NCBI RefSeq assembly: GCF_047250385.1
Contig: NZ_JBLBVM010000056.1
Span: 186,001 to 250,000 of the forward strand
Length of the DNA: 64,000 nt
Origin: Glaciecola sp047250385
GTDB taxonomy: Bacteria > Pseudomonadota > Gammaproteobacteria > Enterobacterales > Alteromonadaceae
Direction of reading: 5' to 3'
Made by a program: the position numbers and the translations under genes. How positions within the stretch are numbered: position 1 is the stretch's first letter; every line of letters starts with the position of its first letter. This document shows positions 37,294-45,935 of this stretch, piece by piece. The notes beneath the pieces were generated by a model. That model saw nothing but the letters and a program-made list of their open reading frames with translations, made no database searches and was not told the DNA's origin.

Positions 37294-38097
37294 TTAGAAC
37301 CTCCAATAATACATAGAGGATTGTTTTTTCATGATTTCAGCTTTGAATGTTTTCTCACTCGGTTGAGTGGCCATGCCATAACAAACATGCAATGGGATCA
37401 GATGCTCCTCTCGAGGGTGGCAGTATCTGGCACTCGGCGCAGATTCCCAACCGACAAGCCGCTCTTCTCTAATGTTTTCTGTCAACCTTTTGTCGCTAAC
37501 GACAGCCGTTAACCACTCATCAAAAGTAATGTTATTTTCACGTATTTCCTTTGAATTGGGGCTAAAAAATGCGCGCATATTGTGGAACGAAAATCCAGAG
37601 CCAATTACCAGCAAGTTGTCCCACTCGAGTGACTGCAGTGCTTTACCAATTTTTATGTGAAGGTCTGGATCAAGACTATGAACCAACGACAACTGCACAC
37701 ATGGAATATCAGCATCGGGATACATGATTTTAAGCGGCACAAACAAGCCATGATCAAATCCACGCTGCTTATCTTGTATTGCCTGAATGCCATTACCCTC
37801 TAGCGCACTCACCACACCTTGCGCCAGCTCGGGCTCGCCTTGTACCGGGTACTGAATCGCATAAGCTTCCTTCGGAAAGCCACCGTAGTCATAAATAATT
37901 CCAGGATTTTTTCCCGAAGTGACCGTAGGCGAGCGCGCCTCCCAATGCGCACTGATCACCAGTATCGCACTAGGTTTGCCCACTGTCGAAGCTATCTCTT
38001 TTAGAGTCTCGACCATTTCAAAATGCTCAGCATCCCCTAACAAAGGCATGGGGCCGCCACCATGAGAAATGTAGACGATGTTTCGCTTCGATTTCAT
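37294..38097 (-). CDS. Class III extradiol dioxygenase, DODA/YgiD type
   Basis: 267 aa. It has the metal-binding histidines of the LigB superfamily: SHGGGPMP at the N-terminus, SAHWEA near residue 50, FDHGLFVPL near 113, and HPREEHLIPLH near 230. The family opens catechol-type rings or is of YgiD type. The start has AGGAGATAAC directly before ATG, and it overlaps the upstream reductase gene by 4 bp. Its place in an operon with a hydroquinone reductase suggests action on an aromatic or quinol compound; this is inference. Confidence 0.88.
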   Translation of the reverse strand: MKSKRNIVYISHGGGPMPLLGDAEHFEMVETLKEIASTVGKPSAILVISAHWEARSPTVTSGKNPGIIYDYGGFPKEAYAIQYPVQGEPELAQGVVSALEGNGIQAIQDKQRGFDHGLFVPLKIMYPDADIPCVQLSLVHSLDPDLHIKIGKALQSLEWDNLLVIGSGFSFHNMRAFFSPNSKEIRENNITFDEWLTAVVSDKRLTENIREERLVGWESAPSARYCHPREEHLIPLHVCYGMATQPSEKTFKAEIMKKQSSMYYWRF

Positions 38098-39059
38098 GTT
38101 ATCTCCTGACTTTTATAAAGCGCAGGACCAACGGGAACAATTCCTGTGGGATTAAGCGCTTTTATCGAATAGTAGCCTGCTTTTATATGCTCAATATTTA
38201 CCGTACTTTGAATACCCTTTATCGTCAAAATACGATGCATATAAGCATTAAGCCTAGGCATGTCTTTAATCATGTTTCTATTACACTTGAACAGCCCATG
38301 ATAGGCCACGTCGAATCGGATCAAGGTCACGAACAAACGAATATCTGATTCGGTGAGTGCTTCACCAAATAGAAATTGCCGACCATCTGCCAGCCTTTCT
38401 TCCAATGAATCAAGTGCAACGAACACTTTCTCAAAGGCCTCTTCGTACGCTTCTTGCGATGATGCAAAACCAGCTTGATACACGCCATTATTTAGTTCCG
38501 AGTAAATGTATGCATTGAGCGCATCAACCTCTGACGCCATTTCCGCTGGAACTAAGTTAGGGCCTGAATCCACCAGATCGACAAATGCTGTATTGAACAT
38601 GCGAACAATATCAGCAGATTCATTGTTCACCATCATTTGTGTTTTCTTATCCCATAAAACAGGAACAGTGGCTCGGCCCGTAAAATCTGGCGCAACTTTG
38701 GTGTACAACTCATGCAAATAGGTCGCGCCATTTAGCTCATCAGTATCACTTCCGTTGAAGCCTCCAAACTGCCAACCTTGATCCGTTAGCTTCGGGTTGA
38801 CCACTGAAACAGAAATAACTTCCTCCAAACCTTTTAGACTTCTCGCCATTAAAGTTCGGCTTGCCCAAGGACAAATGTAGGCAACATACAGATGATATCG
38901 ATCCGCTTCTGCTTTAAAGCCGCCCTTACCCGTCATACCGGGAGATCCATCGGGCGTAATCCAATGCCGAAAAGAAGAAGTTTGTCTTATAAAGCGGCCT
39001 TTTTCGTCTTTGTTTTGAACCGGTTGCCAGTTCTCTTGCCAAACACCATTGACTAACAT
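38094..39059 (-). CDS. Glutathionyl-hydroquinone reductase (YqjG/Xi-class GST)
   Basis: 321 aa. The N-terminal thioredoxin fold has the catalytic Cys in YICPWASRT (residue 63), the signature of S-glutathionyl-hydroquinone reductases, followed by NNESADIVR and a helical GST C-terminal domain. The enzyme removes glutathione from glutathionyl-hydroquinones. The start is ATG with GGAGG nine bases upstream. It is the middle gene of doxX-ghr-dioxygenase, with a terminator-like hairpin just before its ribosome site. Confidence 0.92.
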   Translation of the reverse strand: MLVNGVWQENWQPVQNKDEKGRFIRQTSSFRHWITPDGSPGMTGKGGFKAEADRYHLYVAYICPWASRTLMARSLKGLEEVISVSVVNPKLTDQGWQFGGFNGSDTDELNGATYLHELYTKVAPDFTGRATVPVLWDKKTQMMVNNESADIVRMFNTAFVDLVDSGPNLVPAEMASEVDALNAYIYSELNNGVYQAGFASSQEAYEEAFEKVFVALDSLEERLADGRQFLFGEALTESDIRLFVTLIRFDVAYHGLFKCNRNMIKDMPRLNAYMHRILTIKGIQSTVNIEHIKAGYYSIKALNPTGIVPVGPALYKSQEIT

Positions 39060-39075
39060 GGCTGAATACCTCCGT

Positions 39076-39104
39076 AAAAAAGCCTCCCTGCAATAGAGGA
39101 AGGC
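39076..39104 (-). terminator. Intrinsic terminator between doxX and the hydroquinone reductase gene
   Basis: On the minus strand GCCTTCC pairs with GGGAGGC (one G-U pair) across a 9-nt loop and is followed by six T. It ends four bases before the GGAGG ribosome site of the next gene, so it may partly terminate or attenuate the operon. Confidence 0.7.
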
Positions 39105-39119
39105 ATGATTTATTGAACA

Positions 39120-39611
39120 CTAGGCAACTTGCTTTAAGTGCGTTGGCGCATTGACTGAATCACTGCCAGCAATGCTTTTTGCGATTGCGTTATCAGCCGC
39201 GTAGCTACCGGCGCCTTGAATCGTTATTGCTGCGGTCGCAGCAAACAGTGCTAGCGCGAATTCATAGCCGTTATTTGCCAAGAAAAGACCATGCTCAAAG
39301 TGAACACTAAAAATCGCTACAAGCATCGTAAACGCGCTTACTGCAGCAGCAGGTCGGGTTAACAAGCCCACTATCAAGGCCAAACCTCCGAAAAACTCCG
39401 CACTGCCTGCCAATAAGGCCATCAAATACCCTGGTTCCAATCCGATACTAGCCATCCATTGCCCGGTACCTTCAAGACCATAACCACCAAACCAGCCGAA
39501 CAATTTCTGCACGCCATGCGCAGCCAGGATAATCCCAACCGGTACTCTTAAAGCCAAAGCAGCAATGCCTGCATCTGATTTCAATACTTTGTGTAAAGTT
39601 TGCTTGTTCAT
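39120..39611 (-). CDS. DoxX family membrane protein
   Basis: 163 aa with four membrane helices. The DoxX signature is HGVQKLFGWFGG near the N-terminus and SAEFFGGLALIVGLLTRPAA in the centre. DoxX proteins are quinone- or redox-linked membrane proteins of loosely known role. The start is the ATG with AGAGGA seven bases before it; the frame runs further upstream through the promoter into the LysR gene and should not be used. It is the first gene of the operon. Confidence 0.9.
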   Translation of the reverse strand: MNKQTLHKVLKSDAGIAALALRVPVGIILAAHGVQKLFGWFGGYGLEGTGQWMASIGLEPGYLMALLAGSAEFFGGLALIVGLLTRPAAAVSAFTMLVAIFSVHFEHGLFLANNGYEFALALFAATAAITIQGAGSYAADNAIAKSIAGSDSVNAPTHLKQVA

Positions 39612-39688
39612 CGTTAATTCCTCTCTAAGTCGTTTGTGATGGCTGACCGCGCTCACTGCCTCAATCAGGTTAATATTCATACTACTAA

Positions 39689-39740
39689 CAACATAATGAT
39701 GAATAAATGGCGATATTGTGGAATAATTATCAACATAATG
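39689..39740. promoter_or_regulatory. Paired CAACATAATG sites in doxX-lysR intergenic region
   Basis: Identical 10-mers CAACATAATG at 39689-39698 and 39731-39740, 42 bp apart (four helical turns). They lie between the divergent doxX and LysR genes and are likely operator elements of that regulator. Confidence 0.5.
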
Positions 39741-39760
39741 TTTGTAATTAGGCTTTATCA

Positions 39761-40669
39761 ATGGACCGACTCGAAACAATGAGAGCGTTTGTCACCGTGG
39801 CTGAACTAGGCAGCTTTACCAAAGCCGCTGAAAAACTGGATACATCGAATCAACTCGTGAGCAAATATGTCTCTCAGTTAGAGGAACAACTGGGAGTGAG
39901 ACTCTTTAACCGAACAACCCGGCGCGTCCACTTGACCCAGGAAGGTGAGCAGTGTTTACAGCATGCCATGCACATTCTGGAGAGTGTTCGTGATATGGAG
40001 AACCACTTTGGTGAGCTTCATAATTCCGCCAAAGGATTACTTCATATTAGCGCGCCAGTGTCCTTTTCAACGTTACACCTTGCCCCACTAATTCGAGATT
40101 TCAAAAAGCAGTTTCCAGAAGTGGGAATCAACCTGGAGTTGAGCGATCGTAAAGTGGATGTCATTGAAGAAGGGATTGATGTCGCACTGAGAATAGGCCG
40201 CTTGAAAAGCTCTTCCTTAATTGCAAAAAAATTAGCCTCGGTAAGACTGGTACTTTGTGCATCTCCTTCATACATAGAGAAGCACGGAAATCCAAGCCAG
40301 CCCGATCAGTTGAACAGCTCGCATTTCTTACGTTACAGCTATATGGATTACGGTTCATCCGACAACTCTCTCATGAAGGTATTGCGCGCCAATTCACAGA
40401 ACAATCAAGCAGGGTTAGTTGCAAATAATGGGGAAATTTTGATGGCCGCTGCAATTGCAGGCGAAGGTTATATATTACAGCCAACATTCATCGTGGGAGA
40501 AGCACTTAAACAAGGCAAGCTCAAAACTATGCTCAATGACTTTGAACTCGAATCAATGGGATTATACGCAGTCTACCCTCATAGGAAATTGCTCGCACCA
40601 AAGCTTCGAGCTTTTATCGATTTTACTGGCTCTTATTTTGGAGAGCCTCCTTATTGGGATGATTACTGA
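39761..40669 (+). CDS. LysR-family regulator, divergent to the doxX operon
   Basis: 302 aa. The N-terminal winged helix has GSFTKAAEKLDTSNQLVSKYVSQLEEQLG spread over residues 17-45; the central substrate domain contains ALRIGRLKSSSLIAKKL, typical of the CrgA/DmlR-like subgroup. It is divergent from doxX with a 149-bp shared region, so control of the doxX-reductase-dioxygenase operon is likely. The inducer, perhaps a quinone or other electrophile, is inferred. Confidence 0.9.
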   Translation: MDRLETMRAFVTVAELGSFTKAAEKLDTSNQLVSKYVSQLEEQLGVRLFNRTTRRVHLTQEGEQCLQHAMHILESVRDMENHFGELHNSAKGLLHISAPVSFSTLHLAPLIRDFKKQFPEVGINLELSDRKVDVIEEGIDVALRIGRLKSSSLIAKKLASVRLVLCASPSYIEKHGNPSQPDQLNSSHFLRYSYMDYGSSDNSLMKVLRANSQNNQAGLVANNGEILMAAAIAGEGYILQPTFIVGEALKQGKLKTMLNDFELESMGLYAVYPHRKLLAPKLRAFIDFTGSYFGEPPYWDDY

Positions 40670-41094
40670 TGAAAGCTTGGTGAAACCGACGACCGAGTGT
40701 CATTCAAGGAAATTGAAGCATTCTTACTTCTGAAATCACTTGTCAACCGAGCGTCTGCTAGCTCCTGAGAAACAGGGTTCCGAAGCTCCTGCGTAAGCAC
40801 AAACCCGCATTAGCTTACCCAAGCAATTGAGGGGCTAATTCAGTTCCTATTGTGGGAACCAAACCCGCGTCCCGCCCCACCACCAATACTAAAAAGACGC
40901 TCTCGGGCGTCTTTTTTTTATGCCTATAACAAATAGACTGGTAGCAATAGTAACTTCAAATCACTGATGATAAAGTGGATAAAGTTGGAAATCGTGCGTA
41001 TTATACACAACGATGCTTTTACTATTTTTACACTGTCAAACTGTATTGAGTTCAATAGATTACAGAGTAAATTATACGGCCAAGAAGAGGCACT
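40670..41094. other. Noncoding region with tRNA/tmRNA-like relic
   Basis: About 425 bp without a credible gene. From about 40760 the DNA becomes GC-richer and has tRNA-like pieces: GGGGCTA at 40831, TTCAGTT, a T-arm-like 5-bp stem GTGGG/CCCGC with a 7-nt loop (40852-40868), then CCCGCCCCACCACCA (40871-40885) and a terminator. A full cloverleaf cannot be drawn; there is no anticodon arm. The right part (40920-41094) is the leader of the binding-protein gene. Confidence 0.4.
40893..40919 (+). terminator. Strong intrinsic terminator behind the tRNA-like relic
   Basis: AAAGACGC and GCGTCTTT stem with a 6-nt loop (TCTCGG) and a run of eight T. It is far from the LysR stop (over 220 bp), so it probably served a structural RNA gene that is now degraded. 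Confidence 0.85.
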
Positions 41095-42375
41095 ATGACA
41101 ACGAAAAGTAATACTGTAAATAAACAGAGACGACAATTTCTGAAAGCTGCGGCAATCGGCTCAGCTTCCGCATCCCTGCCCTTTTCTAGTTTTGCCATTG
41201 GTAAAGAAAAACCAAAGCTAAGAATATTAGGTACTCATGTTACCTTGCAAGAAGAACTCCGTAAAAAAGCAATTGATGATTTAGGCATAGACCTAGTTTT
41301 TGAGCCTAAAGGCAGTGCAGCTGTTTTACAGAAAGGGTCTATGTCACCGGATAGCTTCGATTTATACGAACAATGGTCAAATAGTATAAATGTACTTTGG
41401 CGCTCAGGCAGCATTAAGCCAATCGATAAGCGTCGCATTAGTTACTGGGACGAAATCAACTCACTCACTAAAACAGGAAAAGTAACGCCTCGAGCAAAAA
41501 TCGGTGCTGGTGATGCACCTTACAAACTATTGCACATACAAAAAGACGGTAGTTTGAGCAACAACGACACGAATAGTATTAGTTACCTCCCTTACGTACA
41601 CAATGTAGATTCATTTGGTTACAACACATCAGTTATAGAAAAAGGCGTTCCTTACCAGACCGAGAGCTGGGGCTGGCTATTGGATGAAAAATACAGAGGC
41701 AAAGTTGCCATAGTTAATGCGCCAACTATTGGTTTGTTTGATCTGGCATTAGCGGCTCAAGCGCAGGGCCTTATCACCTTTGGTAATATTGGTTCTATGA
41801 CAGTTCAAGAATTAGATAAGCTATTCCAAATCTTGATTGGTTTAAAACAGAAAGGACATTTTAGTGGCTTTTGGACCTCCGTACCCGAATCCGTTCGCTT
41901 CATGAAGTCTAACCGAGTTTCTATTCAGAGTATGTTTTCGCCTGCGGTCTCTGCATTGAATGGGCAAAACGTACCTGTTACCTTCGCAGCTCCAAAAGAA
42001 GGCTATAGAGGTTGGCATGGTGTTATGTGTATGTCTTCCAAAATTACTAAGCGTAGTGAAGATGTCGCTTATGAATACATGAATTGGTGGTTATCAGGCT
42101 GGGCTGGCGCGTTTATAGCGCGTCAAGGTTACTATATTTCTAATCCAAGTAGATCAAAACAGTTTCTCTCGAGCAACGAATATGACTATTGGTATGGAGG
42201 AAAAGCCGCTTTAGAGGATCTCCGGGGAACCGATGGAAAAGTATCCGTTAAAAAAGGAGACATAAGAACCGGTGGAAGTTACGAGAAAAGGTTTGAAAAT
42301 GTCGCGGTTTGGAACACAGTTATGCCCACTTATGAGTACAGCTTAGAAAAGTGGTATGAGTTTCTTAGTTCTTAG
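41095..42375 (+). CDS. Tat-exported extracellular solute-binding protein (PotD-like)
   Basis: 426 aa. The N-terminus has a twin-arginine signal (QRRQFLKAAAIGSASASLP), so it is exported folded. The mature part has the two-lobe type 2 binding-protein layout, with IVNAPTIGLFDLALAA and the WLSGWAGAFIARQGYY segment typical of polyamine/iron-type binding proteins. No permease or ATPase gene is near. A TorS-like hybrid kinase starts 39 bp downstream on the same strand, so it is probably the kinase's periplasmic ligand receptor; that is inference. Confidence 0.87.
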   Translation: MTTKSNTVNKQRRQFLKAAAIGSASASLPFSSFAIGKEKPKLRILGTHVTLQEELRKKAIDDLGIDLVFEPKGSAAVLQKGSMSPDSFDLYEQWSNSINVLWRSGSIKPIDKRRISYWDEINSLTKTGKVTPRAKIGAGDAPYKLLHIQKDGSLSNNDTNSISYLPYVHNVDSFGYNTSVIEKGVPYQTESWGWLLDEKYRGKVAIVNAPTIGLFDLALAAQAQGLITFGNIGSMTVQELDKLFQILIGLKQKGHFSGFWTSVPESVRFMKSNRVSIQSMFSPAVSALNGQNVPVTFAAPKEGYRGWHGVMCMSSKITKRSEDVAYEYMNWWLSGWAGAFIARQGYYISNPSRSKQFLSSNEYDYWYGGKAALEDLRGTDGKVSVKKGDIRTGGSYEKRFENVAVWNTVMPTYEYSLEKWYEFLSS

Positions 42376-42414
42376 TTCTTATCCTAGTCATCAAAAAAGG
42401 CAATATTTCATATA

Positions 42415-45096
42415 ATGAAACTTTCGTTAAAGGCGCAAATCGCTCTCTTCTTATTAATATTCATTTTGATATTGCTGGGACAAATCTTTTTTGCGCAGCA
42501 CAATCAATCAAGGCTCATCAGTCAATTTTCTAATTACCAACAAACCGTAACTGAAGAGAAATCTGTCCGAGACCTGGCCAGAGACGTCCTAGATCTGCAA
42601 CGCCAAGTTTTGATATTTAAAGATACTGGCAGTGCTTCAGCAATAACCCGTTTTGACAACTTAATGGCTCAGGTTAAAAGCCGTTTGAATAAAATTGAAG
42701 AAGGCATTCGTGAACGCTCAGATTCCGAGGAAGCTGTAAGTAAAATAAAAGCAATGCAGCTTCACATAGAAGACTACAATACTAATTTTATCAGTGTAGT
42801 TGAAGGCCGACGCCAACGTGATCTGCATTTTAGCGATGGTTTAGTCAATACGATTAAAGAATCCCTTAATAAAGAGGCATTTTTAAAGCTGGCATCAGTA
42901 AATGATGCTTTGCCAGTGTATTTTTATTCTGCCGAAAACTTAGCATACCGATATCTTCTTACTCCAAGTCTTACACTAAAAAATCAATTTTCAGACAAAC
43001 TGATAATTGCGCAAAAACTCATTAGTAATACGGAAGGTTATTCTCAAGAAAAAGCAATTTTGAACAGAGATATAGAACAAATTAATCAGCACTTTATTCA
43101 GCTTACAAATGTGACTCAAGGGTATGTTTATTTAGTTAATGTAGTAATGGCTGGTTCTGCTAACGAGTTTCTCTACTTATCACGTGAAATGGCTACTCAA
43201 TCGGCGACATTAGCAGACGAAACTAACCTTCAAATTCAAGCAAAAGTTGATGATGCTCAATTTAGAATGAAAATGTCTTCACTACTCGGTATCTTCATAA
43301 CCATTATCATCGCATTTATTATGCTAAGCCGGATATTTCTGCCTTTGCGAGCAATTACTAGCGTATTTGAGGAACTCACAAAAGGCGTTCAAAACGTAAA
43401 TATACCGTTTGCTAGAAGACATGATGAGGTTGGAAAATTAGCTAGAGCTGCAACGGTGTTTAACAATAAAAATAAACAAACGAAAGAGTTGCTAGAAAAA
43501 TCTCAACAATTGAATGATGAGCAACTGGCCTTAAACCTTGAATTAGCTGAAGCAAAAGATCAAGCAGAAACAGCTAATGCTGCCAAAAGCATATTTTTAG
43601 CAAATATGAGTCATGAGATCAGGACGCCAATGAACGGAATTATTGGTTTGGTCGATATTTCATTGCAACAAGAACTACCAGACAAAACCAAGCGTCACTT
43701 GGAAAAAGTTGCTTTATCCAGCCGGATTTTAATGAATGTTATCAATGATATACTTGATTTTTCTAAGATTGAAGCTGGCAAACTCGAAATTGAGAACAAC
43801 TCTTTCCCTATTAATCAGCTCTTTGATGCCTTGACTTCATTTTCAATAATACCAGCCTCTGATAAACAACTTAATGTCGAAATATTTATAGATCCTCAAC
43901 TACCGACGTCTGCTGTAGGTGACCAATTGAGAATTTCACAGGTCATCTTAAATCTTACAAATAACGCTATTAAATTCACGCATGTTGGCAAAGTTAGCAT
44001 CTCTTTTTTCAGAAAAGAAAGCTCTACAAAAGATGCATTTACCCTCGAGGTTCAAATTAGTGATACCGGCGTTGGTATGGATCAATCAAAATTGAGTACT
44101 GTGTTTACTCCTTTTACACAGGGTGACAATTCAACTAGCCGAAAATATGGTGGAACTGGATTAGGGCTTTCTATCGTAAAACAATTAACTACCTTAATGC
44201 ACGGTAGTGTCACAGCCGAATCAAACCTTGATGTTGGCAGTACTTTCACTTGTACGTTCGAACTTACTGACGAGTCTGCTGAGACAGTAGGTGATTCGCT
44301 TCTGCATATTCAAAAAAATCTTGTTTATGTTTGTAATGAACCGCAGCTATTAGTGAAAGAATATTTGAATATTATCCAGCCCAATAGAGTGGATATGCCA
44401 AATAAAGATTTTGATCCTGCCTCTATTAAAGTTAAAAAGAACATTGTTTACTTGTTTGATATTGATTCGATAGAGCATGCAAATTCTTTGAATGATGAAT
44501 TCAAGTCACTTCAAGCAAATGGCATATGTTTTGGATGCATCACTAAATTGCATCCATTGAATCTCCATCAAGACTTCCTTAGAAAATGGAATTGCCCTGT
44601 ATTAAGCCATCCATACACTATTCGTGATATCAATCATTTCATCAATGCTTTGAATAAGATAGAAAGTGAAGAAAAAGAAAATGAAATCGCAGAACAGAAT
44701 AAGCCAATTTCAAAACCACAACAGTTCAATGCGCATTTTCTAGTGGTGGAAGATAACGAAATTAATCAGATATTAATGAATGAAATGTTACGAAGTTTAG
44801 GTGTTAGCTGCGAGATTGCAAACAATGGTCAAGAAGCCGTTGACATGCTTACTTCTGATGACAAATACGATCTAGTCTTGATGGACATTCAGATGCCAAT
44901 TTTAGATGGCATTCAAGCAACCAAAGTAATCCGTCAGAATGGTATTACCAAAACTCCGATTATTGGCGTTTCGGCTCATGCGATGAAAGAGGATTTTGAT
45001 ATTGCATTTGAAAGTGGTATGAGCAGCTATTTAACCAAGCCAATTAAACGTGAAACTGTCATCGACACAATAAACAAGTTTATCGTGCCAACTTAA
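42415..45096 (+). CDS. TorS-like hybrid sensor histidine kinase
   Basis: 893 aa. TM1 is at residues about 8-26, then a ~260-residue mostly helical periplasmic sensor, TM2 at about 288-308, HAMP, and HisKA with phospho-His in MSHEIRTPMNG (residue 400). The HATPase has NLTNNAIKF, DTGVGMD and GGTGLGLS. A degenerate receiver-like segment (about 630-745, no phospho-Asp) precedes a true receiver with Asp in LMDIQMPILDG. There is no HPt domain, so an external phosphotransfer protein is needed. The preceding gene encodes a Tat-exported binding protein, recalling TorT/TorS or LuxP/LuxQ. No response regulator gene is adjacent. Confidence 0.92.
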   Translation: MKLSLKAQIALFLLIFILILLGQIFFAQHNQSRLISQFSNYQQTVTEEKSVRDLARDVLDLQRQVLIFKDTGSASAITRFDNLMAQVKSRLNKIEEGIRERSDSEEAVSKIKAMQLHIEDYNTNFISVVEGRRQRDLHFSDGLVNTIKESLNKEAFLKLASVNDALPVYFYSAENLAYRYLLTPSLTLKNQFSDKLIIAQKLISNTEGYSQEKAILNRDIEQINQHFIQLTNVTQGYVYLVNVVMAGSANEFLYLSREMATQSATLADETNLQIQAKVDDAQFRMKMSSLLGIFITIIIAFIMLSRIFLPLRAITSVFEELTKGVQNVNIPFARRHDEVGKLARAATVFNNKNKQTKELLEKSQQLNDEQLALNLELAEAKDQAETANAAKSIFLANMSHEIRTPMNGIIGLVDISLQQELPDKTKRHLEKVALSSRILMNVINDILDFSKIEAGKLEIENNSFPINQLFDALTSFSIIPASDKQLNVEIFIDPQLPTSAVGDQLRISQVILNLTNNAIKFTHVGKVSISFFRKESSTKDAFTLEVQISDTGVGMDQSKLSTVFTPFTQGDNSTSRKYGGTGLGLSIVKQLTTLMHGSVTAESNLDVGSTFTCTFELTDESAETVGDSLLHIQKNLVYVCNEPQLLVKEYLNIIQPNRVDMPNKDFDPASIKVKKNIVYLFDIDSIEHANSLNDEFKSLQANGICFGCITKLHPLNLHQDFLRKWNCPVLSHPYTIRDINHFINALNKIESEEKENEIAEQNKPISKPQQFNAHFLVVEDNEINQILMNEMLRSLGVSCEIANNGQEAVDMLTSDDKYDLVLMDIQMPILDGIQATKVIRQNGITKTPIIGVSAHAMKEDFDIAFESGMSSYLTKPIKRETVIDTINKFIVPT

Positions 45097-45101
45097 TCTA
45101 T

Positions 45102-45869
45102 TTAACGAGTTTGTCGAGTTATAAACTTATCCAGTTCACCCGATTCAAGTAAATGTGCGATATGTTTGTTCATAATATCAACGAACGCCTGATGTTTGGG
45201 ATGAAAAGCCAAAGTATAGCCAGTTTGATCAATAATCACTTTAGAAGCGCTGACAACTGCCTCCCAATTATTCTTATTGATCACTTTATTTGCAGCGAAT
45301 TCATTGGTCAATACGAAGTCGCAGCGTCCACGAAATAGTAATTTAAATTGGCCATGTTCATCTTCGGAATCAACACGCTTGGCGACGCCTGACTCAATAA
45401 AACGAGCAATCCCAGGATAACGATACCCTGAACGAGTGCAGACTCGCTTACCCTCGACTAGTGCTTCAACGCTCTTATCTGGAATTGCTTTTATAGCGTA
45501 TAAGTATTCTTTGTGAACATATATTGGCAGAGTAAAAATGAGCTTCTCAGGAAACTCTATCCATTTAGGCGATAGAATCGTAAAATCAATATTTCCGTCA
45601 TATAGCTCTTTTTCACCACGTCGTCTGCTACTGAGAATGACGTTTATTTGCGGTTTTACAGAGTGAGGTAAGGAATCCAATACATCTACCATAACGCCCT
45701 GGTATTCACTTATTGCGCCCCTCGTCTTCCCACTGTCTTCATGTGAAATGATAGGCGCAAGATCATTCGCCCAAATGAACATGTCTAACGACTCTGATTT
45801 TGAGTCAGGCGAAAAAATTACGAGAGATAACGCAAATAGTAGATTGGCTATAAAAGTAATTTTGTTCAT
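45102..45869 (-). CDS. Periplasmic amino-acid-type solute-binding protein (SBP_bac_3)
   Basis: 255 aa. A signal peptide (MNKITFIANLLFALSLVIF, cleavage near SES) is followed by a small type 2 binding fold with LYDGNIDFTILSPKW and GYTLAFHPKHQAFVDIMNK. It lacks a transporter partner. Its stop is only 5 bp from the convergent kinase gene's stop. It could be another input for that kinase or an orphan sensor. The ATG has GAGGA close upstream. Confidence 0.82.
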   Translation of the reverse strand: MNKITFIANLLFALSLVIFSPDSKSESLDMFIWANDLAPIISHEDSGKTRGAISEYQGVMVDVLDSLPHSVKPQINVILSSRRRGEKELYDGNIDFTILSPKWIEFPEKLIFTLPIYVHKEYLYAIKAIPDKSVEALVEGKRVCTRSGYRYPGIARFIESGVAKRVDSEDEHGQFKLLFRGRCDFVLTNEFAANKVINKNNWEAVVSASKVIIDQTGYTLAFHPKHQAFVDIMNKHIAHLLESGELDKFITRQTR

Positions 45870-45935
45870 TGTCCTCTACTTAATACGCCAATCTATTTAC
45901 TGATAGCGACGACTATAAGCTAGTAAGTTGCGAGC

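Noticed and set aside
39612..39779. 56-residue N-terminal extension of DoxX
   Set aside because: It would run through the regulatory region into the LysR gene; the ATG at 39611 has a good ribosome site and matches the family.
40455..40733. 92-codon frame crossing the end of the LysR gene
   Set aside because: Mostly an alternative frame of the LysR coding region without its own ribosome site.
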